Source of the DNA: Vreelandella boliviensis LC1
Lineage (GTDB): Bacteria; Pseudomonadota; Gammaproteobacteria; Pseudomonadales; Halomonadaceae
Assembly: GCF_000236035.1 (NCBI RefSeq)
Contig: NZ_JH393257.1
Coordinates: 956,380 to 1,020,379, forward strand
Reading direction: 5' to 3'
Length of the DNA stretch: 64,000 bases
Shown: piece after piece, positions 18,054 through 28,298 of the stretch
How positions within the stretch are numbered: the first letter of the stretch is position 1
Layout of the letters: every line of letters begins with the position of its first letter
Program-made: the position numbers and the translations under genes
Notes under the pieces: model-generated
Told to the model about the DNA's origin: nothing
The model's database searches: none
Seen by the model: only the letters and a program-made list of their open reading frames with translations

Positions 18054-19890
18054 AATAGCTCTCAAAAAGATACTCAATCGGTGTCGGACGACCAAATAGG
18101 TAGCCTTGATAACGGTAGCAGCCGTGGCCTCTTAACCAATCGAGCTGCTCTTTCTTCTCCACCCCTTCCGCGACCACGGTTAAGCCTAAACTCACCGCAA
18201 GCAGAATCGTGGTATCGACAATCGCTGCGTCTGTTTTATCGGTAAGCAGCTCGTGAATAAACGATTGATCAATTTTCAACTCATCTAGTGGCAAGCGCTT
18301 CAGATAACTAAGCGATGAGTAGCCCGTGCCAAAGTCATCCAATGCAAAACGAATCCCCTTAGCACGCAGTTTCAACATCGTGCTGCGCACCCGGATTGGC
18401 TCGCGCATCAACAGGCTCTCGGTCACCTCGAGCACCAACCGACTCGGCGGCGCCTGCGTTTCTGCTAACAGCGCCTCGACATCACGGACAAACTCCGGCT
18501 GCTGAAACTGCACTGAACTCACGTTGACGGAAATACTTAACGGGGCATAGGCCGGTTGATGCGACCACTTCGCTAGCTGCTCGCAGGCTGAACGCAGCAC
18601 CCAGTAACCGATTGGCACAATCAGCCGGTTCTCTTCCGCTAGCGGAATAAACGATGCGGGGGAGACCCAACCACGCAAGGGATGGTACCAGCGCAGTAAC
18701 GCCTCAACGCCGGTAGTCACGCCCTGATGGTCGACCTGCACTTGATAGTTCAGCGTCAGCTCGTTGCGCTCAAGCGCCTGATGCAAATCGGCTTCTAAAC
18801 TAGCCCGTTCCAATACGGTGGTCTGCATCTCGGTGTTAAAAAAGCACAGCGTATTGCCTCCCGCACTTTTCGCCTGCTGCAGCGCCATGTCAGCCTGTTG
18901 CAGCACGCTATCCATGCTGTGCGTGCCCCCCCCAGTAAACAGCGAAATGCCAATACTGGCACTGATCGGTAACGAGTGGCTGTTTCTTAATTGCGCAATG
19001 GTTTCTAACAGTTGGCGCGACACACGCTCGGCTTTTAGCGCGGCGTTCGTCTGTTGCTCGCCCAGATTATTGATCAGCACAACAAACTCATCGCTACTAA
19101 AGCGGGCCAGCGTTACCTCTTCTTCAAGCCGATGGCGTAGCTGTTCAGCAACACTAATCAATAACTGATCACCACTCTCATGGCCCTGGATATCGTTCAC
19201 TAAGCGGAAATTATCCAGATCGATAACCAAGACCGCGCTATAGGACTCGGCCCACTCATCATGCTCAATAGCAGCCGTTAAGGAGTCCATCAGCAACCGC
19301 CGGTTGGGCAGCCTTGTTAGCGAGTCATAGAAAGCCAGATAGTGGGTGCGTGACTGCATTTCGAGGTAGTCAGTCAGTTCGGTCGAAATACCGCACAGGG
19401 AAGGGGTCGCACCTGGCGACATGGAAAGCGGCATTTTAATCGATAAGAACGTCCTTACCCGGCTTTCGCCTTGCAAGACATTACTCTCCTCTACCGTTAC
19501 TTTTTTTCCTGAATCCAATACCTGGCGATCAACCTGCTTGATTTCAGCGGCGCTCCCTGCGTCAAAAAACGCCTCATCGCGCTTGCCGATAATTTTGTCG
19601 GCGGGTAGACCAAATAGATCGCTAATACGACGATTAACGTATTGGTACTCTAAGGTCGGGGATTTGATATAAATAAACGCATCGACGCTATCCAGGATAG
19701 TCGCCAGCATCTCTTTATTGGTCTGTAGTAGCGCCCGGTTATGCTGCATACGCCGCTTAAGCAACAGAATGCCCAGCAGCGCCCAAAGGAGAAAAAGGAG
19801 CAGCAAGGCGATACTCCAACGCCCCAAGTAGTCGTCAATGCTGCCCAGCAGCTCCGCCGGGAGAGCTGCAGCTGATGCTAAATAGTACAT
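18052..19890 (-). CDS. PAS-GGDEF-EAL membrane protein (likely c-di-GMP phosphodiesterase)
   Basis: 612 residues: one N-terminal helix (about 25-46), a PAS domain (about 60-180, DSVDAFIYIKSPTLEYQYVNRRISDLFG), a GGDEF domain and an EAL domain. The cyclase signature is degenerate, ARFSSDEFVVLI, with Ser-Ser for Gly-Gly, so cyclase activity is doubtful. The EAL side keeps EALLRW, the DDFGTGYSSLSYLKRLP loop, the catalytic-area KIDQSF and VAEGVE. I infer a c-di-GMP-degrading enzyme with a sensory or GTP-binding GGDEF. Confidence 0.92.
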   Translation of the reverse strand: MYYLASAAALPAELLGSIDDYLGRWSIALLLLFLLWALLGILLLKRRMQHNRALLQTNKEMLATILDSVDAFIYIKSPTLEYQYVNRRISDLFGLPADKIIGKRDEAFFDAGSAAEIKQVDRQVLDSGKKVTVEESNVLQGESRVRTFLSIKMPLSMSPGATPSLCGISTELTDYLEMQSRTHYLAFYDSLTRLPNRRLLMDSLTAAIEHDEWAESYSAVLVIDLDNFRLVNDIQGHESGDQLLISVAEQLRHRLEEEVTLARFSSDEFVVLINNLGEQQTNAALKAERVSRQLLETIAQLRNSHSLPISASIGISLFTGGGTHSMDSVLQQADMALQQAKSAGGNTLCFFNTEMQTTVLERASLEADLHQALERNELTLNYQVQVDHQGVTTGVEALLRWYHPLRGWVSPASFIPLAEENRLIVPIGYWVLRSACEQLAKWSHQPAYAPLSISVNVSSVQFQQPEFVRDVEALLAETQAPPSRLVLEVTESLLMREPIRVRSTMLKLRAKGIRFALDDFGTGYSSLSYLKRLPLDELKIDQSFIHELLTDKTDAAIVDTTILLAVSLGLTVVAEGVEKKEQLDWLRGHGCYRYQGYLFGRPTPIEYLFESY

Positions 19891-19899
19891 AGTAGATGT

Positions 19900-20571
19900 T
19901 CACTGACCGGGCATGGTAAGCGGTCCCGCCCGCTCCACCACTCGTTGCCAAGCGGCGTCTTGCTCAATGCGTGATACAAAAGCGGCAATGGCAGGATATT
20001 TTTCCAGCGACTGTACGGCGGCTACCGCCTGTAGCGGGAAACTCATTTGAATATCAGCGCCACTGGGCCACGGCCCGGCAAAATTACCCTGCGCCGACAG
20101 ATGTTGATTAATAAAGCTAAGATGCTGTTTAAGCTGCGGCGCTAAGAAGCGCTTACTTACCGTATCGCTAATCCCTTTAGCCAGTGGCTTAATCAGCCAG
20201 GGTGACTGTTTGGGAATTTGGCTAAACACAAGCTGCATCACTAGAAGTGGCATTAATGAGCCTTCGGCATAGTGCAGCCAATAGCGATAATCCACCCATG
20301 CACGCATATCATCAGACGAAGGCTGGCAGCGCCCCTGCCCATAGCGCTGCACGAGGTAATCAATGATTGCACCTGACTCAGCCACGGTCAGATCGCCATC
20401 GGTAATCACCGGAGACTTACCCAATGGATGGATTTTTTTCAGTGAGTCAGGCGCTTGCTGTGTTTTGCCATCGCGTTGGTAAACCACCAATTCGTAGTCC
20501 AGTTCAAGGGCTTCAAGTAGCCACAGTATGCGGTGCGAACGAGACTTTTCCAGATGGTGAACGTGGATCAT
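19900..20571 (-). CDS. Glutathione S-transferase family protein
   Basis: 223 residues from the ATG at 20571 (MIHVHHLEKSRSHRILWLLE), which has GGAG upstream. The N-terminal thioredoxin fold shows LEALELDYELVVYQRD, the cis-Pro region HPLGKSPVITDGDLTVAESGAIIDYL, and an all-helical C-terminal half. SRSHRILW is the catalytic Ser/Arg region of bacterial GSTs. It starts 9 bases after the GGDEF/EAL gene reading order but is upstream of it, so the two may be co-transcribed. Substrate unknown. Confidence 0.93.
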   Translation of the reverse strand: MIHVHHLEKSRSHRILWLLEALELDYELVVYQRDGKTQQAPDSLKKIHPLGKSPVITDGDLTVAESGAIIDYLVQRYGQGRCQPSSDDMRAWVDYRYWLHYAEGSLMPLLVMQLVFSQIPKQSPWLIKPLAKGISDTVSKRFLAPQLKQHLSFINQHLSAQGNFAGPWPSGADIQMSFPLQAVAAVQSLEKYPAIAAFVSRIEQDAAWQRVVERAGPLTMPGQ

Positions 20572-20756
20572 AAATACTCCATGGGGCTGAGTTGTCCGCC
20601 AGCATTGCACTGGAGACACCTTCCTGTTCTATAGGCACATTTAGCTTAATACCATAAAGCCCATCATCATAGGAGCAAAAACCGTAGGTTAGTATCAACG
20701 CAACGCCGAACCCCATGGAAGCTCAAACGCAAACAACATTTATTAAGAACGATGCA

Positions 20757-21332
20757 TCATGACCGCTGCGCGTGGCGCCAACGCGCCAGTAAATCCAGCG
20801 GTGACCACTTACCTTGCAGCCAGGGCGCTAGTAAACGCATGGAGAGCGGAATAAACACAAACACCATCACTGGTGTCAGCATTAGGGTACTCACCACCAC
20901 CCGTGGCAGCAGTGCCCAATCGGCCAGTACGCCACCGAATGCAAACTGAAAGATCAACGAGATAGGAAAGAAAGCCAACCAGACGGCCACGGCCTGCTTC
21001 CAGCGCGGCGGTGCACTGGTACCGGTTTGAAACCACGCATCCAGCCCGGTAGCCCGGTGCTCATGAGGCGCTTCATACAAGCCCTTACCGCGCGCCAACC
21101 ACGCATGGCGTGAGGCTGAGTGCTCCCAGGCGGCTAAGGTTTCACTGCTGCTAAAGCGGAATATAATCTGGTATTCATCGTCGTCAGCCGGTGGCGCCAA
21201 TACGCCGGAGCCAAGGTAGCCAGTAAAATCGGCCGCCAACTCGCGCCCTTCGTTAAGCCAACGATTAAAATCGGCGTAGCGGCCGTGCTCAACGCGACGA
21301 GCCACCATCAATGTGACAGGTGAGGCAGACAT
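20757..21332 (-). CDS. Antibiotic-biosynthesis-monooxygenase-like membrane protein
   Basis: 191 residues in two parts. The N-terminal ~95 residues resemble the ABM dimeric alpha/beta-barrel fold (VARRVEHGRYADFNRWLNEG, YQIIFRFSSSETLAAWEHS). The C-terminal part has two or three membrane helices (AVAVWLAFFPISLIFQFAFG, VVVSTLMLTPVMVFVFIPL). This combination is the COG3224 group. Enzyme activity has not been assigned to it as far as I know. Confidence 0.82.
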   Translation of the reverse strand: MSASPVTLMVARRVEHGRYADFNRWLNEGRELAADFTGYLGSGVLAPPADDDEYQIIFRFSSSETLAAWEHSASRHAWLARGKGLYEAPHEHRATGLDAWFQTGTSAPPRWKQAVAVWLAFFPISLIFQFAFGGVLADWALLPRVVVSTLMLTPVMVFVFIPLSMRLLAPWLQGKWSPLDLLARWRHAQRS

Positions 21333-21459
21333 GGTATATCTCCTAATGTGTCCACAGCCAGCGCCGGGTAGGCAGGCTGTTTGCTTTCAAGGGGGTAACC
21401 CTGAAAGTCGAATGGTCACATTATACAAGCAATGTTGATGCCATGTTGTGAATGTTGCG

Positions 21460-21873
21460 CTATGGCCGATAAAGCGGCGTGGGTTCACGCCCAGGAATAG
21501 GATGGGGACGCTCCCCGCGTTGGAAAGCGCATACGTGTATATAGATTTCCACCGCGCTACGAATGGCATCAGCCTCTTGGGGGTCGGGTTCTACTACCGG
21601 GCCGGTATACTCGCCTTCGCTGCGTAGCACGGCATCTATCTCGGCCCGGTAACGGCCCAGCAGATGCTCAAGATTCATCCGTATGCGATGAACCTCCAGC
21701 CCAAACGCCCGGCGCTGATCGGTGCGTTTCAGGATGTCCAACGGGTTCGAAGCAGCTTCGATCAAATTTTCTAGCGTAGCGAAAACTAACTTTTCAGCGC
21801 TGTTTAAATTGGGAATAATGGAATAAATGAGGTCATTTAAGGTGATCGATGTTCCATGGCGGTGCATAGGCAA
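21460..21873 (-). CDS. Conserved hypothetical protein downstream of DUF2835 gene
   Basis: 137 residues, soluble, no signal peptide, not recognised. It is mostly helical at the N terminus (LNDLIYSIIPNLNSAEKLVFATLENLIEA would be two helices) with a proline-rich C terminus (HPIPGREPTPLYRP). It starts one base after the stop of the DUF2835 gene on the same strand, so the two are surely one operon. Confidence 0.7.
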   Translation of the reverse strand: MPMHRHGTSITLNDLIYSIIPNLNSAEKLVFATLENLIEAASNPLDILKRTDQRRAFGLEVHRIRMNLEHLLGRYRAEIDAVLRSEGEYTGPVVEPDPQEADAIRSAVEIYIHVCAFQRGERPHPIPGREPTPLYRP

Positions 21874-21874
21874 T

Positions 21875-22102
21875 TCAATGTCCGGTTAAGGGATTAATGC
21901 TAATAAATCGGCCCTGCTCAGAAAAACTTAATCGATAGATACCGTGCACGCCGTCACGATTCACCACTCGGCGGATCGCCTCAGCGGGAAATATCACCCA
22001 GCGACCATCCACGCTTCGGGTACGCACGTTGGCAATACGCCCTTCGTAATGGGCTAGGCACTCGTCGTAGTTCAGATTAATGACTACATCAATGGTTTGC
22101 AT
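21875..22102 (-). CDS. DUF2835 family protein
   Basis: 75-residue protein matching the DUF2835 pattern: an early NLNYDECLAHYEGRIANVRTRS, DGRWVIFPAEAIRRVV, and DGVHGIYRLSFSEQGRF. The family is a small beta-rich protein of unknown function, common in gammaproteobacteria. First gene of a two-gene operon. Confidence 0.85.
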   Translation of the reverse strand: MQTIDVVINLNYDECLAHYEGRIANVRTRSVDGRWVIFPAEAIRRVVNRDGVHGIYRLSFSEQGRFISINPLTGH

Positions 22103-22200
22103 AGTGTTTACATCAGGTCGGCATCGTGCAAACTTGCACTCTCGGCATTGCTCGCTAATACTTCATGGTATCCCAACTCGTACTTAGTCGGTAATGACCT

Positions 22201-22842
22201 ATGGCCGTTTCTTCCGTTAGCAACCTTTCCCTCGCTGCCTGGGCGCATCCTGCAGCCAACGCTATATCACCGCGCGTTGAGCAAGCCGCAAAGGGCCGTG
22301 CACTTGAAGAAGACACGGCATCTAGCGACGATACCGATGCGACAAGCACTAGCGAAGAGAGCAGCAGCGACACTGCTGGCCCCAAACGGGCTGATGGCAC
22401 GCCCATGGCGCCGGAAGAGATTCAGTACTTAGATCAACTTAAACAGTCCGACCGCGAAGTACGCCAGCACGAGATGGCTCACCAAATAGCAGGCGGCGCC
22501 TATACGGGCGGCGCCAGCTACGAGTATGAAGTTGGCCCCGATGGCAAGCGCTATGCGGTCGCGGGCGAGGTGCCAATTGATTATGGCCCGGTGCCCAATG
22601 ACCCCCAAGCGACTATCGAAAAAATGCAGACCGTGATCGCCGCCGCCATGGCGCCTGCGGATCCCTCACCAAAAGATTACCAAGTGGCCGCCCAGGCGCG
22701 TCAGTACCTATTGGAAGCCAAACTCGAAGCGTCCATGCAGCGCAGTGAAATGGAGCAAGCCCGTAGCGACGGTGCCACGGCGACATCATCCACTAATACG
22801 CCCTCCTCGAATGAATCCGCTGCTGATGAGCAAGCCGCTTAA
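22201..22842 (+). CDS. SprA-related putative metallopeptidase
   Basis: 213 residues. The N-terminal ~60 are low-complexity Ser/Thr/Asp/Glu. The core [20 protein letters not shown] has an HExxH zinc motif at 90-94, followed by [20 protein letters not shown] and [19 protein letters not shown]; these are characteristic of the SprA-related/CJM1_0395 family. There is no signal peptide. Proteolytic function is predicted from HExxH only. Its stop overlaps the convergent gene's stop by 4 bases. Confidence 0.85.
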   Translation: MAVSSVSNLSLAAWAHPAANAISPRVEQAAKGRALEEDTASSDDTDATSTSEESSSDTAGPKRADGTPMAPEEIQYLDQLKQSDREVRQHEMAHQIAGGAYTGGASYEYEVGPDGKRYAVAGEVPIDYGPVPNDPQATIEKMQTVIAAAMAPADPSPKDYQVAAQARQYLLEAKLEASMQRSEMEQARSDGATATSSTNTPSSNESAADEQAA

Positions 22843-24644
22843 TTGCCCGACGCTGCGAGGGAGTTCCAATCTTCACGCCTAGGCCAATTCGCCAACCAAG
22901 CAGGTAGCGCCTCGGAGGGCATTGGGCGTGCAATGCCATATCCTTGGGCTAAGTCGCATCCTAGCGCCATCAATGCTTTGGCATGGTCTAAGGTTTCTAC
23001 ACCTTCCGCCAGCATGGGTCGCTGAAAGCGATTAGCCATGTAAATAACGCTCTCCACAATCGCCATATCATCCTGATCACTGAGCATATCGCGAACAAAG
23101 CTCTGGTCAATCTTGATCAGGCTGACCGGTAGCTGCCGCAGGTGGGTTAACGACGAAAACCCAGTACCAAAATCATCAATAGCGAAGCTCACTCCTAGTG
23201 TCTGGCAATGCGCCATATTTTGCAGTGCGGCCTGTATATCGTGCATCGCCGCACTTTCAAGCACTTCGAGTTTGAGCATCGCTGGCGGCACATTGGGATG
23301 GAGTGCCAATAGCTCGCCTAAACGTTGACTAAAATTACTCACTAACAGATGCGTAGGGCTTATATTCACATTAATTGGCAACGCGATGCCTTGAGCATGC
23401 CATTCAGTCAACTGACGCAACGCCTGCTCAATGACCCACTCGCCAAGATCTACTTCTAATGGTGTGTTATCGATAATGGGTAAAAACTGCCCAGGCGCAA
23501 GCAGGCCCTCTTCAGGGTGCTGCCAGCGAATCAGCGCCTCTAGGCCCACCACATTGCCACTACGCATATCGACCTGGGGTTGATAGTAAAGGCACATTTC
23601 GTGGTTATTGAGCGCATCGATAAAACGCTGACGCTGCTCATGGCGCACCTGCAGCAAGCGGTCATGGTTAGGGTCAAAAAAGTGAAAAGTATCGCGGCCA
23701 CGCTGCTTAGCGCGGTACATCGCCTGATTGGCATGCCGTAACAGCACATCGCCCTGAACGTGATCATTCGGGTAGAGCGTCACCCCCAAGCTTGCCGTCA
23801 GATGAACACTCTGCCCGTCAATCATCATCGGCTGGCGAATAGAGGCTAACAGCTTCTCGAAAAAATCGTCGTCGATTCCATGGTGGAGTAGCAGCACAAA
23901 CTCGTCGCCCCCCACCCGTGCCAGCACATCATCGCCAAACAGCAGATGGCTTATCCGCTGCGAAAAAGAAGACAGCAACGCATCACCTACGGTGGAGCCC
24001 AGCCGGTCATTAATATTTTTGAAAAAATCGATATCCAGCGAGCACACCGCCAAGGGGAGCTGCTTAGCGTCTGCATGCTGCATGGACTCTTGAATTAATT
24101 GTGTTAGCAGCTGCAGGTTGGGTAGCCCCGTAAGGGCATCAAAGTAAACTTCTCGATTAAGGTGGCGGGCATGGGCCGGAATGGCCGAAAGGTCAGCAAG
24201 CACAATCACATGGTGATCAATCTCGCCGTGCTCGTTACGCACGCGATTAATCGACATCATCCCCGGATAAAATTGGCCATCGTGGCTTCGGTAGCTCACC
24301 TGGCTTTTGCTACGGTCACGCAGTTGCAGCTCTTCCCGCATCAATCGTGTGGTGCGGCTATCGTCCAGCGGTAAAATACTGAACGCTTCTGGCGTTTTGC
24401 CCTGTACATTGTCCTGCGTAATCCCCGTTAACTCACAAAAAGCAGGGTTCACCTCCACCACCCGATTTTCCGCATCGGTAATAATGATCGCTTCATTGGC
24501 GTAGCAAAATACCGATTCAGCTGGAGACGCTGTCTGGTCGATGGATGCTGTTGGCATCGCGTTCGCACGGGGCAGTGAAGGTGTTGGCTGGGAGTGCTGT
24601 TGAGACAAAGACTGTTCCTTCGATAAATTCAAGGATTCATGCAT
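22839..24644 (-). CDS. PAS-GGDEF-EAL dual-domain protein
   Basis: 601 residues, no membrane helix. PAS domain at about 40-160 ([29 protein letters not shown]), GGDEF ([38 protein letters not shown]; intact) and EAL ([47 protein letters not shown]; intact). No RxxD inhibitory site precedes the GGDEF. Both activities look possible; which dominates cannot be told. A Gln/Ser-rich leader precedes the PAS domain. Confidence 0.93.
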   Translation of the reverse strand: MHESLNLSKEQSLSQQHSQPTPSLPRANAMPTASIDQTASPAESVFCYANEAIIITDAENRVVEVNPAFCELTGITQDNVQGKTPEAFSILPLDDSRTTRLMREELQLRDRSKSQVSYRSHDGQFYPGMMSINRVRNEHGEIDHHVIVLADLSAIPAHARHLNREVYFDALTGLPNLQLLTQLIQESMQHADAKQLPLAVCSLDIDFFKNINDRLGSTVGDALLSSFSQRISHLLFGDDVLARVGGDEFVLLLHHGIDDDFFEKLLASIRQPMMIDGQSVHLTASLGVTLYPNDHVQGDVLLRHANQAMYRAKQRGRDTFHFFDPNHDRLLQVRHEQRQRFIDALNNHEMCLYYQPQVDMRSGNVVGLEALIRWQHPEEGLLAPGQFLPIIDNTPLEVDLGEWVIEQALRQLTEWHAQGIALPINVNISPTHLLVSNFSQRLGELLALHPNVPPAMLKLEVLESAAMHDIQAALQNMAHCQTLGVSFAIDDFGTGFSSLTHLRQLPVSLIKIDQSFVRDMLSDQDDMAIVESVIYMANRFQRPMLAEGVETLDHAKALMALGCDLAQGYGIARPMPSEALPAWLANWPRREDWNSLAASGN

Positions 24645-24761
24645 ACGTCTTTGCTCTCCTCGTCGTTGTTATAGAGCCATCGCCATCGAGCCGTCGCTAT
24701 ATAAGAGTCGTTATTATGAAGGTAATAGTATTGCTAGCCATACTAACACCCTATGCCGGCG

Positions 24762-24788
24762 AAGGTACTTTGCGCTACAAAGTACCTT
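24762..24788. terminator. 11-bp perfect inverted repeat
   Basis: AAGGTACTTTG (24762-24772) and CAAAGTACCTT (24778-24788) pair around 5 bases, 54 bases beyond the chemoreceptor stop. No T run, so it may be a factor-dependent terminator or an operator for the downstream PAS-GGDEF-EAL gene. Confidence 0.45.
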
Positions 24789-24842
24789 ATCGGCTGACGA
24801 GGTAATAAGTTAAAGGGCTTCCGTAATACAATGGCAGGCAAG

Positions 24843-26795
24843 CTACGCGTGAGAGAGTGCTAAACGGTTGTCGGCCAGACTGCTATCACGCACCTGATAA
24901 TCGCTCACTTTGCTGGTCATATCATCCGCTTGCTCATCGAGGGAGCGGCTCGCTGCCGCCATTTCTTCAACCAAGGCAGCATTTTGCTGGGTCACGTCTT
25001 CCAACTGGGCCATGGCACGGTTAATTTGCTCAATCCCAGCCGACTGTTCATGGGTAGCCGACGCCATTTCATCGACCACGCTGGCCATTTTCTCCACGCC
25101 TTGGGCGATCCGCCCTAGAGTATCGTTAGTCGAAGAGACCAAGTTCTCGCCTTCGGAAATTTTAGCTGCATTATTGTCGATCAATTGACGAATCTGACTG
25201 GCTTCCTGAGCACTGCGGCTAGCTAATTTACGTACTTCATCGGCGACCACCGCAAAACCACGCCCATGTTCTCCCGCTCTCGCTGCTTCAACCGAGGCGT
25301 TAAGCGCCAGTAAATTGGTTTGGAAGGCAATATTATCAATGGTCGCCACAATGCTGTTCACTTGCTCGTTGGCTTGCAGGATAAGCTGCATAGCCTGCTG
25401 AGCTTGTGACGCTATTTGGGTGGCTTCTTTCGCTTGGTGAGCCACATCACCGGTCATTTGCTGGGCTTGCTGCGCGTTTTCAGCGCTCTGGCGTACCGTC
25501 GCGGTGATTTGCTCCATACTCGACGCGGTTTGGACCAGCGAGGCGGACTGCTCTTCGGTTCGTTGCGCAAGATCTTGATTACCCTGCGCCATCTGATTGC
25601 TGGCCACTGCCACCGACTGTGCATTGCGCTTCACATCAGCCACCAGCGCTTCAGTCACCGCCGACGACTCATTGAACGCCAAGTACAGCTGTGACAACTC
25701 ATCGCTACCAGGTATTGCCAGGCGTTGCGTTAAATCGTTACCTCGGTTCGCGATGCTAGTCAGCGCTTGGTTGAGCGGTTGAGTAATCGCACGCACCATC
25801 ACCGCGGCAGCGATAATCGCCATCAAACTGGCCGCCAGTGCAATCACCGCATACTGCCAAAGCGCCCATTGCGCCGCCTTGCGCAGCACCAGGGTCTCGC
25901 TCACTACAGCATCTACGATACGATCTTCCAAAGCTTTCAGACGGCCAATTTTTACCGTCTGCCACTCGAACCACTGCTCTGAACTCACCCCATAGCCACC
26001 CTCTTCGGCTTGGCTAATGGCCAGTTCGCGACGCGCCAGCAGGCGTTCGATTTCTGGCCCGCTTAAAGCTTGCTCGAGTTGCTCGCGCCCCTCATTACCG
26101 GCCAAACTGCGGAAGCTATCCAAATATGCCTGCTCTTTGCCGATCAGCGTCAAAAAGCGCTGCAGCATAGCAGGAGCCATGCCGTCGGCTGAAAATGCAT
26201 TGGCTAGCAGCGCCCGCTCAATTCCCGCCAAATCTTTGGCTTCCAGGAGCTGTTCGTAGGCGTTTAGCTGGCGCGCTATGTCCCCTTCGCTAGTCAGATG
26301 CGACAACGTACCGACAAAAGCCATTAGTCGACCATTGATACCAGTGTAGTGACTTAGCGCATCGTCCATAGCAACTTCAAGGTCATCGACTCGCTGGCGC
26401 ATCTGCGCCTGGCGCTGCCATTGCGTATCAATATCGTTGAGTTGTTGTGTTACAGCGGGGGTCAGCAGCGCTTGATCCAGTTCATCGCGTTGGGCTTGAA
26501 AAGCTTCTGCAGCAGCATCTGTGTTGGGTCGCTGTTCACTTAGCCGGTTGCCAAACGCTTCACCTTCGCTGCCCAGAAAGCCAGCGGTCATGCCCCGTTC
26601 AAGCTGCATTTGGTGCACGGCATCACCGGCACGTTGGGCCAGTTGAGTCAAGGCGTGAAGACGATCAAACTCCTGCACCGTCGCGCGCCGTTCCATAACG
26701 CCTTGAGCGGAAAACCACGCAAGGGCAAGTAGCGGAAGCAGTAATACACAGGCAAATTTAAAGCGCATCGACATGCGGTTAACGATAGTTTTCAT
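24843..26795 (-). CDS. Methyl-accepting chemotaxis protein with NIT sensor
   Basis: 650 residues. Order: transmembrane helix (about 14-34), a periplasmic NIT-type domain with the signature [16 protein letters not shown], second helix (about 316-338), HAMP, then the cytoplasmic signalling hairpin with [20 protein letters not shown] and [20 protein letters not shown] domains are proposed to sense nitrate/nitrite, so that ligand is possible but not shown. No C-terminal CheR-binding pentapeptide. The gene appears to be transcribed alone. Confidence 0.95.
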   Translation of the reverse strand: MKTIVNRMSMRFKFACVLLLPLLALAWFSAQGVMERRATVQEFDRLHALTQLAQRAGDAVHQMQLERGMTAGFLGSEGEAFGNRLSEQRPNTDAAAEAFQAQRDELDQALLTPAVTQQLNDIDTQWQRQAQMRQRVDDLEVAMDDALSHYTGINGRLMAFVGTLSHLTSEGDIARQLNAYEQLLEAKDLAGIERALLANAFSADGMAPAMLQRFLTLIGKEQAYLDSFRSLAGNEGREQLEQALSGPEIERLLARRELAISQAEEGGYGVSSEQWFEWQTVKIGRLKALEDRIVDAVVSETLVLRKAAQWALWQYAVIALAASLMAIIAAAVMVRAITQPLNQALTSIANRGNDLTQRLAIPGSDELSQLYLAFNESSAVTEALVADVKRNAQSVAVASNQMAQGNQDLAQRTEEQSASLVQTASSMEQITATVRQSAENAQQAQQMTGDVAHQAKEATQIASQAQQAMQLILQANEQVNSIVATIDNIAFQTNLLALNASVEAARAGEHGRGFAVVADEVRKLASRSAQEASQIRQLIDNNAAKISEGENLVSSTNDTLGRIAQGVEKMASVVDEMASATHEQSAGIEQINRAMAQLEDVTQQNAALVEEMAAASRSLDEQADDMTSKVSDYQVRDSSLADNRLALSHA

Positions 26796-27038
26796 AGCTT
26801 AGCCTCAAACAAATAGCGTCGTTGGGGTAAGCGGCGTGCCCGAATATTATTGTCCGCATCAACTGACGCGTTTAGCTAAGTCTGACGAACTCTGCCGTGT
26901 AGTCAAATACGCTTAATTTTAGTGGATAAAATAATGACAAGCGGCGCGAGTATAGGACGTTTGGGGGGCACCATATTGATTCAGGTCATAAAGCCTGACG
27001 GATTTTCAGGCCTAACACCCAACTGAGTTGAGCGCCCC

Positions 27039-27551
27039 TTAAGGCGCTGGACTGGCAGCACCCAAAAAGCGCGCCTGCCAGTAATCGATCTCTAGCGGCA
27101 CGCTGACAACTGCACGGCCATTGCCAGGCGCATGTATCATTTGGCCGTTGCCACGATAAATCCCTACATGGGTAGCTTTGCGGCGCTCGCCAAAGAAAAG
27201 CAGATCACCGGGGCGTGGAGCCTTCACCTGTGGCAAGGCGCGAAACTGCTCATCGGCGGTACGCGGAACGCGAATACCCGCCGCCCGGTAGGTCATTTCT
27301 ACTAACCCAGAGCAGTCCAGACCATCGGGCGTATTTCCCCCAAAGCGATACGGTGTGCCAATGGCCTGCTGGGCATGGGAGAGAATCAGCGCACGCTCCA
27401 TTGAGAGTCCTGCGCGGTTAGGCGGTGCCTCAATAGGGGTAAGATCACGGCTGGCGCAGCCCGCTAACACCAATAGTAACAAGCAGGCAAGCAGCCACCT
27501 TCCAAAAGGTGCCAACCCAGTAGGTAGAGACCACAAACGAACCAATAGCAT
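27039..27551 (-). CDS. NlpC/P60 family lipoprotein (peptidoglycan endopeptidase)
   Basis: 170 residues. A long signal ends in a lipobox LAGC (Cys32). The NlpC/P60 domain has the catalytic Cys in GLDCSGLVEMTYRAAG and the His in KATHVGIYRGNGQMIHAPG, so it should cleave peptide stems of peptidoglycan at the envelope. GTPYRFGGNTPDG is the usual lead-in. Similar to Spr/MepS-type enzymes. Confidence 0.93.
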   Translation of the reverse strand: MLLVRLWSLPTGLAPFGRWLLACLLLLVLAGCASRDLTPIEAPPNRAGLSMERALILSHAQQAIGTPYRFGGNTPDGLDCSGLVEMTYRAAGIRVPRTADEQFRALPQVKAPRPGDLLFFGERRKATHVGIYRGNGQMIHAPGNGRAVVSVPLEIDYWQARFLGAASPAP

Positions 27552-27619
27552 GGGCAGCAGCCGCTCCGATAAACCAACGTGCCTTTATAATGGCCCAAAG
27601 CCTACCTAGCCGCCAATGG

Positions 27620-28249
27620 TTAGCGGCCGATCCACTCGACAAAGCTGGTTTCACCCAGCGCATGACGCTCATGGCGCACCCGGCTCATTGCCGCGTAGGG
27701 TAAATCCATTGCCAATACCCGCGAAAGCGGCTGCTCAATCACCTGGCGCAGCAGGCCATTGCAGACAAATAGATGGGCCACTACCAGCACATGCTTGCCC
27801 GGCGGATTGCTTAACAACTGCTGCCAGGCCCCGGCCAATCGTGCGTCAAAGGCTTGCAGGGTTTCGCCACCGGGCGGAGACACCGCAGCGGGGTCGTGCC
27901 AAAACGCACTCATTCGCCCAGTGCCCTCTTCGGCAAACACCTGGGCATGGGTTCTGCCCTCCCAACGCCCCAGATGCAGCTCGGCAAAATCCTCTTCCAC
28001 CTGAACCGGCAGATCAAACTCTTCACCCAGCCATAGGGCGAATTCGCGGCAGCGCGTTAATGGCGAAGTGACAATCGCATCGTAGGGTAAATGCCCCTCT
28101 ACGGTTTGGCGCATCACTGCATCGGTGACCTGCTGCCAGCCGGTTTCACTAAGCGGGTGGTCGGTAGAGCCGCGCAGCATACGCCCGCCCACCGGCTCAC
28201 CGTGGCGCAATAAATCTATCGTTGTTTGTTCGGCTTCAGGAAAGCGCAT
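27620..28249 (-). CDS. Histidine phosphatase family protein
   Basis: 209 residues of the phosphoglycerate mutase/alpha-ribazole phosphatase superfamily. The catalytic LLRHGEP is at about 13-19, the second arginine in IVTSPLTRCREFA, Glu in DFAELHLGRWEG, and the second histidine in LVVAHLFVCNGLLR. It is 49 bases after the last phnE and may be the final gene of that operon. CobC (alpha-ribazole phosphatase) is possible from similarity, but no cobalamin genes are nearby. Confidence 0.88.
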   Translation of the reverse strand: MRFPEAEQTTIDLLRHGEPVGGRMLRGSTDHPLSETGWQQVTDAVMRQTVEGHLPYDAIVTSPLTRCREFALWLGEEFDLPVQVEEDFAELHLGRWEGRTHAQVFAEEGTGRMSAFWHDPAAVSPPGGETLQAFDARLAGAWQQLLSNPPGKHVLVVAHLFVCNGLLRQVIEQPLSRVLAMDLPYAAMSRVRHERHALGETSFVEWIGR

Positions 28250-28298
28250 AGGGGTAACCTCGCCGATCTAGGCAGTTTGCAGATTAGGAAGCCGATGA

